Origin: Gammaproteobacteria bacterium | GTDB taxonomy: Bacteria > Pseudomonadota > Gammaproteobacteria > Eutrophobiales > Eutrophobiaceae | Length of the DNA: 14,100 nt | Assembly (NCBI GenBank): GCA_016844485.1 | Contig: JAENIZ010000016.1 | Coordinates: 1 to 14,100 of the forward strand | Direction: 5' to 3' | The notes under the pieces: model-generated | What the model was told of the DNA's origin: nothing | Seen by the model: the letters and a program-made list of their open reading frames with translations, nothing else | Databases searched by the model: none | Translations under genes and position numbers: made by a program | Shown here: positions 1-8,228 of the stretch, one piece after another | Layout: each line of letters opens with the position of its first letter | Position numbering within the stretch: the first letter of the stretch is position 1

Positions 1-2338
1 CTTCTTGTGCATTTTTTGAGCTGAAGACCTCAAATATCGCATCCGGACTATCGGGCGCTGCCAGTTTACCAGTACTCTGGTCAATGCGTGCAAAAACCAA
101 TCCGGGAGGACGTTCCATAATACTTTCCGGTATTCCTTCAAGGGCTGTACGCATGTATTCTATCCACATGGGTAATGCAGCACGGGCACCGGTCTCCTGA
201 TTACCAAGGGGTTGAAATTTATCAAACCCGACCCAGGTAACTGCGACGATCTCTGAATTAAAACCCGAAAACCATGCATCACGTTGATCATTCGTCGTAC
301 CGGTTTTCCCGGACAGATCCTTGCGATTTAATTCCATTGCACGCTGACCGGTTCCTCGCAGGATCACATCTCGAGTCATAGAATTCATGATCCAGACGTT
401 TTGAGCATCAATTACCTGCTGTGCGTATCGGGTATTGTGAGTATTGGTTCCTGAATTTAATGTATTTGTATCAACCTGTGATAATGCGTCAGTCAAATGA
501 CTACAATTGCGACATACAATAACAGGATTTGTCTCTTGAATAATTTGGTTATCGTCAGTCTCAACGCGTTTTATAATATAAGGTTCAATCAGATAGCCAC
601 CATTTGCGAATACACAATTTGCCCGTGCAAGTTCCCAAGGCGTTACAGAACCGCTGCCCAGCGCCAGGGAGAGGTTTTTAGGCAATCTTTCAATATCAAA
701 TCCAAAACGGGAAACGTAATCTAACGCAAAGGGCACACCTATGGAATTCAGAAGGCGTATGGACACAAGATTGCGTGAATGAGTTAATGCTTCTCTGAGA
801 CGTGTTGGCCCATAGGTTTTTCGATTGTAATTTTCAGGGCGCCAGACATCTTCGATGCCTGGGTCATCAAAAACAACAGGAGCATCGTTAATAAGGGATG
901 CTGTGGTATAACCTGCTTCCAGTGCCGCCGAATAGATAAACGGTTTAAAGCCGGAACCCGGTTGACGGAAGGCCTGTGTAATCCGATTAAATTTACTGCG
1001 TAGAAAATCAAAACCGCCGACCAATGCGAGTATTGCGCCATCCGTCGGGGTCATGGAAACCAGGCCACCTTCTACATCAGGAATCTGGGAAAGCTTCCAT
1101 TGCCCATCTGTATTTTCAACGAGTCTGACCACATCACCTGTCTGCAAAATTTCAGGTGCAATATTAGGAGCAGCGCCGCGCAGGTTCTCTGAAATATAGC
1201 GCCGTGCCCAGGATAATCCCGACCATTCAATATTAATCAGGCCGATTCCATTCAGATAGGCTGTGGCAGATTTCTCATTAACTTTAATAATCAATGCGGG
1301 ATATAGATCGCTAATGACAGGGAAGCTCCCCAGCAGTTGCCCCCATGTATCTTCACTCATCTCATTTGTAATATCGAAGTGATATTCAGCACCCCGGTAA
1401 CCATGTCGCCCATCATATTCAAGCAGGGCCATACGCAATGCATGATTTGCCGCAGTTTGATTCCGATCTTTGATGGTAGTAATGACGGTGAAACCGGAAA
1501 TATATGCATCGTCGCCGTGCTCCCCTACAAGTTGTTGGCGTACCATCTCTGCAACATAAGGTGCCTCAACTTCTACCGTCGGACTATGCAGACTTGCTGA
1601 TGACGGAATATCAATAGCTGATTGATATTCTTCAGTGGAGATAAATCCTTCTTCCAACATTCGTTGTAAAACATAATTACGACGTTCAAGTGCACGATCT
1701 GGATTACTGATTGGATTTGTAGTTGAAGGCGCCTTTGGCAGACCAGCCAACATTGCGTATTGTGGCAATGATAAGCTGTTTATATCCGTCCCGTAGTAGA
1801 CTTGTGCGGCAGCAGCGATGCCATAAGCCCGTTGTCCCAGATAGATCTTATTCAGATAGAGTTCAAGAATCTCTTCCTTGGATAATTCTTTCTCTATCTT
1901 CAGCGCAAGAAAAATTTCATTTAGCTTGCGTAAATATGTTTTTTCCCGGCTTAGAAAAAAATTTCGTGCTACCTGCATGGTGATCGTACTACCACCTTGT
2001 GTTTTATCTCCCGTTTTAATCAAATGTACGGCAGCACGTAATATACCTTGCCAATCGACTCCTGGATGTTGGAAAAAACGATCATCTTCCGCAGCCAATA
2101 TTGCCTTGATCATTTGATCTGGAACTTCTGCCAGCGTTATGGGGGTACGCCGTTGTTCTCCAAACTCTGTAATTAATGAATGGTCATCGCTATATACCCG
2201 CAGTGGAATTTGCATCCTGACATCCTTGAGCGTCTCAATATCCGGTAGTTGGGGCAAGATATACCAAGCCAGCCCGACCGCTGAGACAAGTATCAAGAGA
2301 AATAAAACAAGTAAAAGATTAAATACGAAACGCAACAT
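1..2338 (-). CDS. mrcA: Penicillin-binding protein 1A (class A, bifunctional), 3' end beyond window
   Basis: Bifunctional murein synthase that polymerises lipid II into glycan strands and cross-links the stem peptides, anchored in the inner membrane with its domains in the periplasm. I translated the minus strand from ATG at 2338 to the window edge: about 779 codons with no stop or frameshift, so only a short C-terminal tail is missing compared with typical PBP1A. A membrane anchor lies at residues 5-27. The GT51 transglycosylase domain (about 50-225) has the EDDRFFQHPG motif with catalytic Glu84 and QGGSTITMQ at 114-122. An OB-like insert (about 300-425) precedes the transpeptidase domain, which shows the catalytic SGFK (Ser462), SRN (521-523) and KTG (678-680). 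A CRNC pair in the linker matches the CxxC seen in E. coli PBP1a. No clear Shine-Dalgarno sequence precedes the start. It is divergent from pilM, the usual arrangement, and could equally be named ponA. Confidence 0.97.
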   Translation of the reverse strand, partial: MLRFVFNLLLVLFLLILVSAVGLAWYILPQLPDIETLKDVRMQIPLRVYSDDHSLITEFGEQRRTPITLAEVPDQMIKAILAAEDDRFFQHPGVDWQGILRAAVHLIKTGDKTQGGSTITMQVARNFFLSREKTYLRKLNEIFLALKIEKELSKEEILELYLNKIYLGQRAYGIAAAAQVYYGTDINSLSLPQYAMLAGLPKAPSTTNPISNPDRALERRNYVLQRMLEEGFISTEEYQSAIDIPSSASLHSPTVEVEAPYVAEMVRQQLVGEHGDDAYISGFTVITTIKDRNQTAANHALRMALLEYDGRHGYRGAEYHFDITNEMSEDTWGQLLGSFPVISDLYPALIIKVNEKSATAYLNGIGLINIEWSGLSWARRYISENLRGAAPNIAPEILQTGDVVRLVENTDGQWKLSQIPDVEGGLVSMTPTDGAILALVGGFDFLRSKFNRITQAFRQPGSGFKPFIYSAALEAGYTTASLINDAPVVFDDPGIEDVWRPENYNRKTYGPTRLREALTHSRNLVSIRLLNSIGVPFALDYVSRFGFDIERLPKNLSLALGSGSVTPWELARANCVFANGGYLIEPYIIKRVETDDNQIIQETNPVIVCRNCSHLTDALSQVDTNTLNSGTNTHNTRYAQQVIDAQNVWIMNSMTRDVILRGTGQRAMELNRKDLSGKTGTTNDQRDAWFSGFNSEIVAVTWVGFDKFQPLGNQETGARAALPMWIEYMRTALEGIPESIMERPPGLVFARIDQSTGKLAAPDSPDAIFEVFSSKNAQE

Positions 2339-2439
2339 ATTGTGTAGTGTACTGCAGAATTATCCTATATATATTGTTTTTACAACAAAATTGTATTTTT
2401 AACATATTTATACGGGATAAATGCAAAATCTATTTGTTT

Positions 2440-2468
2440 TTTAAATTTCTGTTGGCTATAGTTGCCAA
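2440..2468 (-). promoter_or_regulatory. Candidate promoter for mrcA
   Basis: On the minus strand TTGGCA (2468-2463) is followed after 17 bases by TTTAAA (2445-2440), a fair match to sigma70 -35 and -10 boxes. It would give a leader of roughly 95 bases before the mrcA ATG. The -35 box lies within a TTGGC-N7-GCCAA dyad shared with the candidate pilM promoter. The whole region is AT-rich, so a chance match is quite possible. Confidence 0.3.
2452..2468. promoter_or_regulatory. Symmetric dyad TTGGC-N7-GCCAA between divergent genes
   Basis: Perfect 5-base inverted repeat (2452-2456 and 2464-2468) with a 7-base centre. It lies between mrcA and pilM and overlaps candidate -35 boxes on both strands. 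The geometry suits a dimeric regulator acting on both genes, but no regulator can be named from the sequence. Confidence 0.35.
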
Positions 2469-2489
2469 TATAAGTTAATGTTGTAGTAT
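2462..2489 (+). promoter_or_regulatory. Candidate promoter of the pilMNOPQ operon
   Basis: TTGCCA (2462-2467, five of six bases matching the sigma70 -35 consensus) and TAGTAT (2484-2489, four of six) are separated by 16 bases. Transcription would start near 2496, about 33 bases before the pilM GTG. It is the best plus-strand match in the 190-base gap, but the -10 box is only moderate. Confidence 0.35.
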
Positions 2490-2528
2490 ATGTATGGCAT
2501 ATAAGCCACGACGTTAAAAGGAAAAATT

Positions 2529-3590
2529 GTGCTTCAGTTTAAGAAAAAATCTACGCCGGTACTGGGGATTGATATCAGCGCAACTGCAATCAAGTTGCTT
2601 GAATTAAGCCGCAGCGGCAGTAAATATCGTGTAGAAAGTTACTCTGTTGAGCCACTTCCTGCAAATTCTGTTGTTGATAAGAATATTACGGATGAACATG
2701 CCGTTGGAGAGGCCATAGGCAGGGCCGTTAAGAAGTCTGGAACACGCACCAAGCACGCGGCTGCGGCCGTTGCAGGTTCCGCAGTGATTACCAAGATTAT
2801 CACCATGCCAGCCAATCTTACTGAAGACGATATGGACAACCAGATCCGCGTAGAGGCTGATCAATATATCCCTTTCCCGCTGGAGGAAGTCAGCCTGGAT
2901 TTTGAAGTTCTGGGACCTTCGCAGAGTAATCCGGATCAAGTTGACGTTTTACTTGCGGCATCGCGTAGTGAAAATGTATACATGCGCGTAGCTGCACTTG
3001 ATGTAGGTGGACTAAAGGCCAAAGTTATTGATATTGAAGCATTCGCCCTCGAAAACACTGTTACCATGATGGCCAATGAGTTATTCGGCGGAGGCGCACA
3101 CAAAATTATCGCTGTAGCAGACGTTGGTTCCGCCATTACTACATTCAGTGTTCTGGAAAATATGAAGATTATTTATTCCCGGGAACAGAATTTTGGCGGA
3201 CAACAACTCACCGAAGATATTCAGAGACGTTATGGTCTATCTTATGAAGAAGCGGGACTTGCCAAACGTCAAGGCGGTTTACCCGATAATTATGAACCGG
3301 AGGTATTGGATCCTTTTAAAGCATCCATGGCACAACAGATCAGCCGCGCACAACAGTTCTTTTTTTCCTCCAGCCAGATCGCCAGTGTGGATCACTTAAT
3401 TCTAGCAGGGGGATGTGCATCAATACCGGGCATTGCTGACCTGATACAATCAAATGTTGGTGTACCGACAATTGTGGCGAATCCTTTTGCTAATATGTCC
3501 GTGGCATCGCGTGTTCCCGCCCAGACATTGAGTAACGATGCACCGGCGATGATGGTTGCCTGTGGTTTAGCGTTAAGGAGTTTCGACTAA
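2529..3590 (+). CDS. pilM: Type IV pilus assembly protein PilM
   Basis: Actin-like cytoplasmic protein that binds the N-terminal tail of PilN and links the inner-membrane pilus machine to its motor. The 353-residue protein is the usual family length. It has the FtsA/actin-type nucleotide-binding pattern: phosphate-1 loop VLGIDISATAIK near residues 11-22, a second loop AVADVGSAITTF with Asp198, and the adenosine motif LAGGCASIPGI near 292-302. The start is GTG, supported by AAGGA at 2518-2522 six bases upstream. First gene of a five-gene operon; its TAA shares one base with the pilN ATG (TAATG), which points to translational coupling. Confidence 0.97.
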   Translation: MLQFKKKSTPVLGIDISATAIKLLELSRSGSKYRVESYSVEPLPANSVVDKNITDEHAVGEAIGRAVKKSGTRTKHAAAAVAGSAVITKIITMPANLTEDDMDNQIRVEADQYIPFPLEEVSLDFEVLGPSQSNPDQVDVLLAASRSENVYMRVAALDVGGLKAKVIDIEAFALENTVTMMANELFGGGAHKIIAVADVGSAITTFSVLENMKIIYSREQNFGGQQLTEDIQRRYGLSYEEAGLAKRQGGLPDNYEPEVLDPFKASMAQQISRAQQFFFSSSQIASVDHLILAGGCASIPGIADLIQSNVGVPTIVANPFANMSVASRVPAQTLSNDAPAMMVACGLALRSFD

Positions 3591-4159
3591 TGGCAAAGAT
3601 TAATCTGCTTCCCTGGCGGGAAGAACTTCGCAAGGAAAGACAACAACAGTTTTTCATTACTGTTGGATTAGCGGCAGCTGTAGCGGTCGGAATCTGGGGT
3701 GTGTTCCATTTCTATCACACTCAATTAATCGATTATCAACAAACACGGAATAAATATCTTGAAGAACAGATTGTATTACTCGATAAAAAAATTGCAGAAA
3801 TCGAACAATTGGAGAAAGAAAAAGAACGTCTGTTGGCACGCATGCGAGCTATCGAACAGCTGCAAAGCAACAGACCATTAATTGTCCGGATGTTTGATGA
3901 GATGGTGAAAAATCTGCCAGATGGTGTCAGCTTGACCCAAGTAACCCAAAAAGGGGGAACGATAACAATAAATGGTGTGGCACAGTCAAACGCCCGGGTC
4001 TCGTCATTTATGCGTAATCTTGAGGGTTCAGAATGGCTGAAGGATCCGCAATTAGACATCATTCAGGCAAAAGATGAGGAGGGACAGCGCATAAGTAATT
4101 TTACTCTACGCTTTAGTCAGAAGGTGCCAAGCACTGCAAGCGAGGAAAGTGACGTATGA
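3590..4159 (+). CDS. pilN: Type IV pilus assembly protein PilN
   Basis: Bitopic inner-membrane protein that pairs with PilO in the periplasm and recruits PilM through its short cytoplasmic tail. The 189-residue product has the diagnostic PilM-binding motif INLLPWRE at residues 4-11, one membrane segment at about 22-42, a charged coiled coil at about 45-95 and a C-terminal ferredoxin-like domain (about 100-180). Length and layout match the family. Its start overlaps the pilM stop by one base and its stop overlaps the pilO start by four (ATGA), so stoichiometric expression by coupling is likely. Confidence 0.97.
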   Translation: MAKINLLPWREELRKERQQQFFITVGLAAAVAVGIWGVFHFYHTQLIDYQQTRNKYLEEQIVLLDKKIAEIEQLEKEKERLLARMRAIEQLQSNRPLIVRMFDEMVKNLPDGVSLTQVTQKGGTITINGVAQSNARVSSFMRNLEGSEWLKDPQLDIIQAKDEEGQRISNFTLRFSQKVPSTASEESDV

Positions 4160-4812
4160 CACTGGACGATCTTAATAAACTTGATCTTCAGAACATTGGC
4201 GGTTGGCCTCTGCCAGTAAAGCTTGTTGCTATTTTACTGGTATGTGCAGCTATCTTATTTGCCGGGTGGCAAATGGATATTAAAAACCAAAGAGAAACCC
4301 TTGCGAAAGAAGAAACGATGGAAGTTGGACTAAAAGAAACCTTAGAGCAGAAACAGACGAAGGCAGCGAACCTGGAGGCACTTAGAGTGCAAAAGCAGGA
4401 GATGGAACAATCGTTTAGCGATTTGAAAAGACAATTGCCAAATAAGGCAGAGGTTGCCGGTCTTCTTGTGGATATTTCGCAAACAGGCTTGGGAGCAGGT
4501 TTGGAGTTTCAATTATTTAAACCTGGCAATGAAGTGCAATCAGAATTCTATGCTGAACTGCCCATCCAGATCAGTGTGGTTGGAGATTATCATCAATTTG
4601 GCGAATTTGTGAGCGGTGTTGCAGCTTTACCACGTATTGTCACAACACATGATATTAATATTCAGAAGAAAGGGGAAGAAGAAAAACTTGTAATGACTGC
4701 TACCGCAAAGACATATCGGGCCCTGGATGAAGAGGAGGAGCAAGCTGCGGAAAAAATGACCAAGGATAAGGGCAAGGGTAAGGGTAAAGCTAAGGGGGCG
4801 AAAAAGAAATGA
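4156..4812 (+). CDS. pilO: Type IV pilus assembly protein PilO, with Lys/Gly tail
   Basis: Partner of PilN in the periplasmic heterodimer that aligns the inner-membrane platform with PilP and the PilQ secretin. The 218-residue protein has a short cytoplasmic N-terminus, one membrane segment at about 20-42, a coiled coil at about 45-95 and the PilO ferredoxin-like domain at about 95-185. The last 30 residues are unusual: an acidic stretch (DEEEEQAAE) is followed by alternating Lys and Gly or Ala from Lys203 to the end, encoded by a degenerate hexanucleotide repeat. As I recall, typical PilO proteins end soon after the folded domain. The gene overlaps both neighbours by ATGA. Confidence 0.96.
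   Translation: MTLDDLNKLDLQNIGGWPLPVKLVAILLVCAAILFAGWQMDIKNQRETLAKEETMEVGLKETLEQKQTKAANLEALRVQKQEMEQSFSDLKRQLPNKAEVAGLLVDISQTGLGAGLEFQLFKPGNEVQSEFYAELPIQISVVGDYHQFGEFVSGVAALPRIVTTHDINIQKKGEEEKLVMTATAKTYRALDEEEEQAAEKMTKDKGKGKGKAKGAKKK
4762..4797 (+). repeat. Degenerate AAGGGY hexanucleotide repeat encoding Lys-Gly units
   Basis: Six in-frame hexamers (aaggat, aagggc, aagggt, aagggt, aaagct, aagggg) encode the Lys-x tail of PilO. Loss or gain of a unit would keep the pilO reading frame. The last unit provides a G-rich stretch (TAAGGGGG, 4791-4798) ten bases before the pilP ATG that can serve as its ribosome binding site. Confidence 0.65.
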
Positions 4813-5378
4813 GAATTTTCCAGACAGCTTTCCGATCAATACTTTGTATTTTTTTTATGCTGTTGATGACCGGGTGTGTATTAAACGATATCAGTGATCT
4901 TGAACAATATGTAGAAGATATTCTGGCCCGTTCAGGCGGCCGTATTGAACCCATACCGGAGATAAAGCCATATGAGGTTTATACATATGAATCCGCTGCG
5001 CAGAAGACGCGCGATCCATTCCAGCTGTTTTACCAGGAAGCACCGAAAGACATCGCTGATACCAAGGATCCCGGTTTAACCGAGGAGATGGAGAATGAGA
5101 TCAGAAATCGTAACCGGGAAGAATTGGAACAATTTGAACTCGATAGCCTGCGCATGGTGGGGACTCTGGAAGATGGAAATGAACAATGGGGGATAGTTCT
5201 GGATCCTAGTGGAACTGTACACCGTGTCAGGGTAGGCAATTACATAGGTAAAAATATCGGCAAGATTTTGAATATATTTGAAGACAGAATTGATCTCAGG
5301 GAAATTATCAAAAACTCGCAGGGACGTTGGGAAGAGCGACAAGCGGCTATAGCATTGGCTGGAGGATCTGAAGAATAA
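4809..5378 (+). CDS. pilP: Type IV pilus lipoprotein PilP
   Basis: Inner-membrane lipoprotein that connects the PilNO dimer to the periplasmic domains of the PilQ secretin. The 189-residue protein begins with a lipoprotein signal peptide ending in LLMTGC, so Cys23 is the predicted lipidation site. A proline-rich, probably extended segment with the characteristic KTRDPF motif follows (near residues 60-70). The C-terminal beta-sandwich domain (about 110-180, starting near RMVGTLEDG) binds the secretin N-domains. The start overlaps the pilO stop by four bases and is served by a G-rich stretch within the pilO tail. Confidence 0.96.
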   Translation: MRIFQTAFRSILCIFFMLLMTGCVLNDISDLEQYVEDILARSGGRIEPIPEIKPYEVYTYESAAQKTRDPFQLFYQEAPKDIADTKDPGLTEEMENEIRNRNREELEQFELDSLRMVGTLEDGNEQWGIVLDPSGTVHRVRVGNYIGKNIGKILNIFEDRIDLREIIKNSQGRWEERQAAIALAGGSEE

Positions 5379-5443
5379 TCTGATTAGGGGTGGCTACGAT
5401 GATTGCAAGCAAACCATATGATATCACTAGAGGTAAACAGGTA

Positions 5444-7552
5444 ATGACTAATTGGCTTGACCGTATTAAAGCAACGATTTACTTGATCTGTTTGTCTGTA
5501 TTTATGCAAACTCAATCCAGTGCAGCGACTCTGGATAATATCAGTTACTCATCTCTTCCTGGAGATCGTGTTCAGTTAGTACTGGAATTATCTGAGCCCG
5601 TAGGGGAAAAACCGCTCAGTTTCACGATCGACAATCCGGCGCGAATTGTACTGGATTTTCCCGGGACAACCCTGAATGTTGCTGAAAAAAATCAATCAAT
5701 CGGTATTGGTGTTGCACATAGCGTCTCTGCTGTAGAAGCAGCGGGCCGTACGCGTGTGGTACTGAATCTGGTCAGATCAGTTGCTTATGATATGGAAGTC
5801 CAGGGCAATAAAGTAAATATTACCCTTGCTGCTGCGGCTGTTGCATCAACTGATGCTGGCCAGGTTTCTGCAGCGCAGGTTACAGGTGGCGGTACTCCTT
5901 CTGCTTCCCGTATTGAAAATATTGATTTTCGCCGTGGCGAAAGTGGTGAGGGGAAGATTGTTGTGACACTGTCTGATCCATCAATTGGTGTCAATATGGG
6001 ACAGGAAGCTGGCCAAATCGTTATTGATTTTCTGAATACAAACCTGCCAGAAGAACTTAACAGACGTCTGGATGTAATCGATTTTGCCACCCCGGTAAAG
6101 GAGGTTGATACCTCCCCACATGGGAATGGAGCACGTATGATTATATCAACCACCACACAGGACTATGATCATCTGGCATATCAGTCAGATAATTTATTAA
6201 CCATTGAAGTCAAGCCACTTAGCAAGGAAGAAAAAGAGGCTATTCAAAAGAAGAAAGGTGGATACACAGGTGAGCGGTTATCACTGAATTTCCAGGATAT
6301 TGAAGTACGGGCCGTATTGCAGCTTATTGCAGATTTTACCGGACTTAATATGGTGGCCAGCGACTCGGTAGCAGGTAATGTTACCTTACGGCTGAAAAAT
6401 GTCCCCTGGGATCAGGCACTGGATATTATCCTGAAATCCAAAGGGTTGGGGATACGTAAGGACGGTAACGTTATAATGGTTGCGCCACAGGAGGAAATCG
6501 CGGCCAGGGAAAAACTGGAACTTGAGGCAAGCAAACAGATTGAAGAACTTGCCCCGCTCCACACAGAATTCTTACAGGTCAATTATGCCAAGGCGGGGGA
6601 ATTGGCATCTTTAATCAAGGCGGAAGAGAACAACCTGTTATCTGAACGCGGCAATGTGACCATTGATGAGCGAACCAACACTCTGATCATACAGGATGTT
6701 GCTGCAACCCTGGAAAGTATCCGTCAGATGGTTGATAAACTGGATATACCTGTACGTCAGGTATTGATTGAATCGCGCATCGTCAATGCCGATGAAAGTT
6801 TTTCCAAGGACCTGGGTGTTAATTTCGGGTTTAGTAAGGCTACACGGGATGATCCGCGTGAAGGCGTTTTAGGCGGAGAAGGAGAGTCGGGTTTATTTTT
6901 AGGTGGCGGTCAAGCGGGTAATACTAATTTTGGTGACGGTACCGCCTTTGTTACCGGCGATAATGAGAACCTTATGGTGACTTTGCCAGTAGCGGGCGCT
7001 ACCGGGTCGCTAAAATTGGCCTATGGCATCATTGGCTCATATCTGCTGCAGCTTGAATTGTCAGCCGCCCTGGCCGAGGGCCGCGGCGAAGATATTGCCA
7101 GTCCCAAAGTCATCACTGCCAATCAACGTGAGGCAGTGATTGAATCCGGCGTGGAAATCCCGTTCCAGGAGGCCTCATCCAGCGGAGCAACATCTGTTTC
7201 ATTCAAGAAGGCAGTCTTGGCCTTGAGGGTGACCCCGCAGATTACACCGGATGATCGTATTTTGCTCGATTTGAAAGTGAACCAGGACACGCGTGGTTCG
7301 CCGGATGTCTTGGGTGTACCGCCCATCAATACCAGAAATGTCAGTACTCAAGTACTGGTTGATAACGGTGAAACGGTGGTTCTAGGTGGCGTATATTCAC
7401 AGACTAATAACAGGTCGTCCGACAGAATACCGTTTTTCGGCGATTTGCCTTACGTTGGTTTTCTTTTCAAGCGCACCTCGGAAGAAAATACTAAAACTGA
7501 ATTACTTATCTTTGTTACACCGAAGATTCTGAAAGAGAATTTACAGATATAA
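5444..7552 (+). CDS. pilQ: Type IV pilus outer-membrane secretin PilQ
   Basis: Forms the multimeric outer-membrane channel through which the pilus passes. From ATG 5444 the protein has 702 residues: a Sec signal peptide ending near SSAA (about residue 28), two AMIN peptidoglycan-binding domains (about 31-130 and 155-260), a secretin N0/STN domain (about 275-350), an N1/NolW-type domain (about 375-440) and the secretin beta-barrel domain to the end, with the signature VPPINTRNVSTQVLVDNGET. The start is uncertain. The frame is open to GTG 5390, and ATG 5399 has AGGGGTGG six bases upstream. I prefer 5444 because it places a normal short positive region (MTNWLDRIK) before the hydrophobic core, with AGAGGT ten bases upstream. 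Last gene of the pil operon. Confidence 0.96.
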   Translation: MTNWLDRIKATIYLICLSVFMQTQSSAATLDNISYSSLPGDRVQLVLELSEPVGEKPLSFTIDNPARIVLDFPGTTLNVAEKNQSIGIGVAHSVSAVEAAGRTRVVLNLVRSVAYDMEVQGNKVNITLAAAAVASTDAGQVSAAQVTGGGTPSASRIENIDFRRGESGEGKIVVTLSDPSIGVNMGQEAGQIVIDFLNTNLPEELNRRLDVIDFATPVKEVDTSPHGNGARMIISTTTQDYDHLAYQSDNLLTIEVKPLSKEEKEAIQKKKGGYTGERLSLNFQDIEVRAVLQLIADFTGLNMVASDSVAGNVTLRLKNVPWDQALDIILKSKGLGIRKDGNVIMVAPQEEIAAREKLELEASKQIEELAPLHTEFLQVNYAKAGELASLIKAEENNLLSERGNVTIDERTNTLIIQDVAATLESIRQMVDKLDIPVRQVLIESRIVNADESFSKDLGVNFGFSKATRDDPREGVLGGEGESGLFLGGGQAGNTNFGDGTAFVTGDNENLMVTLPVAGATGSLKLAYGIIGSYLLQLELSAALAEGRGEDIASPKVITANQREAVIESGVEIPFQEASSSGATSVSFKKAVLALRVTPQITPDDRILLDLKVNQDTRGSPDVLGVPPINTRNVSTQVLVDNGETVVLGGVYSQTNNRSSDRIPFFGDLPYVGFLFKRTSEENTKTELLIFVTPKILKENLQI

Positions 7553-7593
7553 CCTTAATAAGCATTATCTAAGTAACGCCTTGTCTCTTTACT

Positions 7594-7628
7594 AAGGTGT
7601 GGCCTTCAAGGTCACACCTTTTCTTTTT
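7594..7628 (+). terminator. Intrinsic terminator of the pilMNOPQ operon
   Basis: An 11-base-pair stem (7594-7604 with 7610-7620, one G-T wobble at 7602/7612) closes a TTCAA loop and is followed by TTTTCTTTTT. It lies 41 bases after the pilQ stop and separates the pilus operon from aroK. Confidence 0.9.
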
Positions 7629-7709
7629 GATTATCCCTCGAAGAATTCTTGATTTGTTGTGAAAGGGATGGCATATCATATTTTATGATTAAACTTTCTG
7701 TATACAGCC

Positions 7710-8228
7710 TTGAAAAAATATAACAATATATTTCTTGTAGGCCCGATGGGGTCTGGCAAGACAACAATTGGCCGTAAGCTTGAAAAGAAGTGCAAATTAC
7801 AATTTTTTGATAGTGATCATGAAATTGAACTTCGGACCGGAGTCAAGATAACGTTAATCTTTGAGATCGAAGGTGAAGCGGGATTTCGCAAACGCGAGTC
7901 GCAAATGATCAATGAACTTACCAGTAACTCAGGCATTGTGCTTGCTACGGGTGGTGGTGCGATTCTGGATCCTGAAAACAGAAAATATCTGAGTGAACGT
8001 GGATTTGTAATCTATCTCAGGGCAAGTATAGAACAACTATTACGGCGTACTGCCAAGGATCAAAAGAGACCCTTATTACAGACTGATAATCCAAGGGCGA
8101 AGATTGAAGAACTTCTGGCGGAACGCGGCCCTTTATATGAAGAAATTGCAAATATGATTGTAGATACAGACGGCCGTACAGTACAAAAGATTATTGATGA
8201 GATATGTAATCACCAGGACCTGAAATGA
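7710..8228 (+). CDS. aroK: Shikimate kinase
   Basis: Phosphorylates shikimate to shikimate 3-phosphate with ATP, the fifth step of chorismate synthesis, in the cytoplasm. The 172-residue protein has the Walker A loop GPMGSGKT at 11-18, the shikimate-binding Asp34/Asp36 (DSD) and Arg60 (GFRKRE), the GGGA motif at 81-84 and the lid segment KRPLLQ; length is normal. The start is TTG at 7710 with no visible Shine-Dalgarno sequence. An in-frame TGA at 7686-7688 and the lack of other candidates before the P-loop leave little choice, apart from CTG 7698. The stop overlaps the aroB ATG by four bases. I read it as aroK by its place before aroB; aroL is a paralogue of the same fold. Confidence 0.95.
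   Translation: MKKYNNIFLVGPMGSGKTTIGRKLEKKCKLQFFDSDHEIELRTGVKITLIFEIEGEAGFRKRESQMINELTSNSGIVLATGGGAILDPENRKYLSERGFVIYLRASIEQLLRRTAKDQKRPLLQTDNPRAKIEELLAERGPLYEEIANMIVDTDGRTVQKIIDEICNHQDLK

Noticed and set aside
487..512. Cys pair (CRNC) in PBP1A as an unusual metal or disulfide site
   Set aside because: A CxxC at the equivalent place occurs in E. coli PBP1a (CPEC, from memory), so it looks like a family trait.
1337..2117. Several plus-strand frames of 79-87 codons across the mrcA region
   Set aside because: They are shadows of the mrcA frame, which I read continuously on the minus strand with all PBP1A motifs in order.
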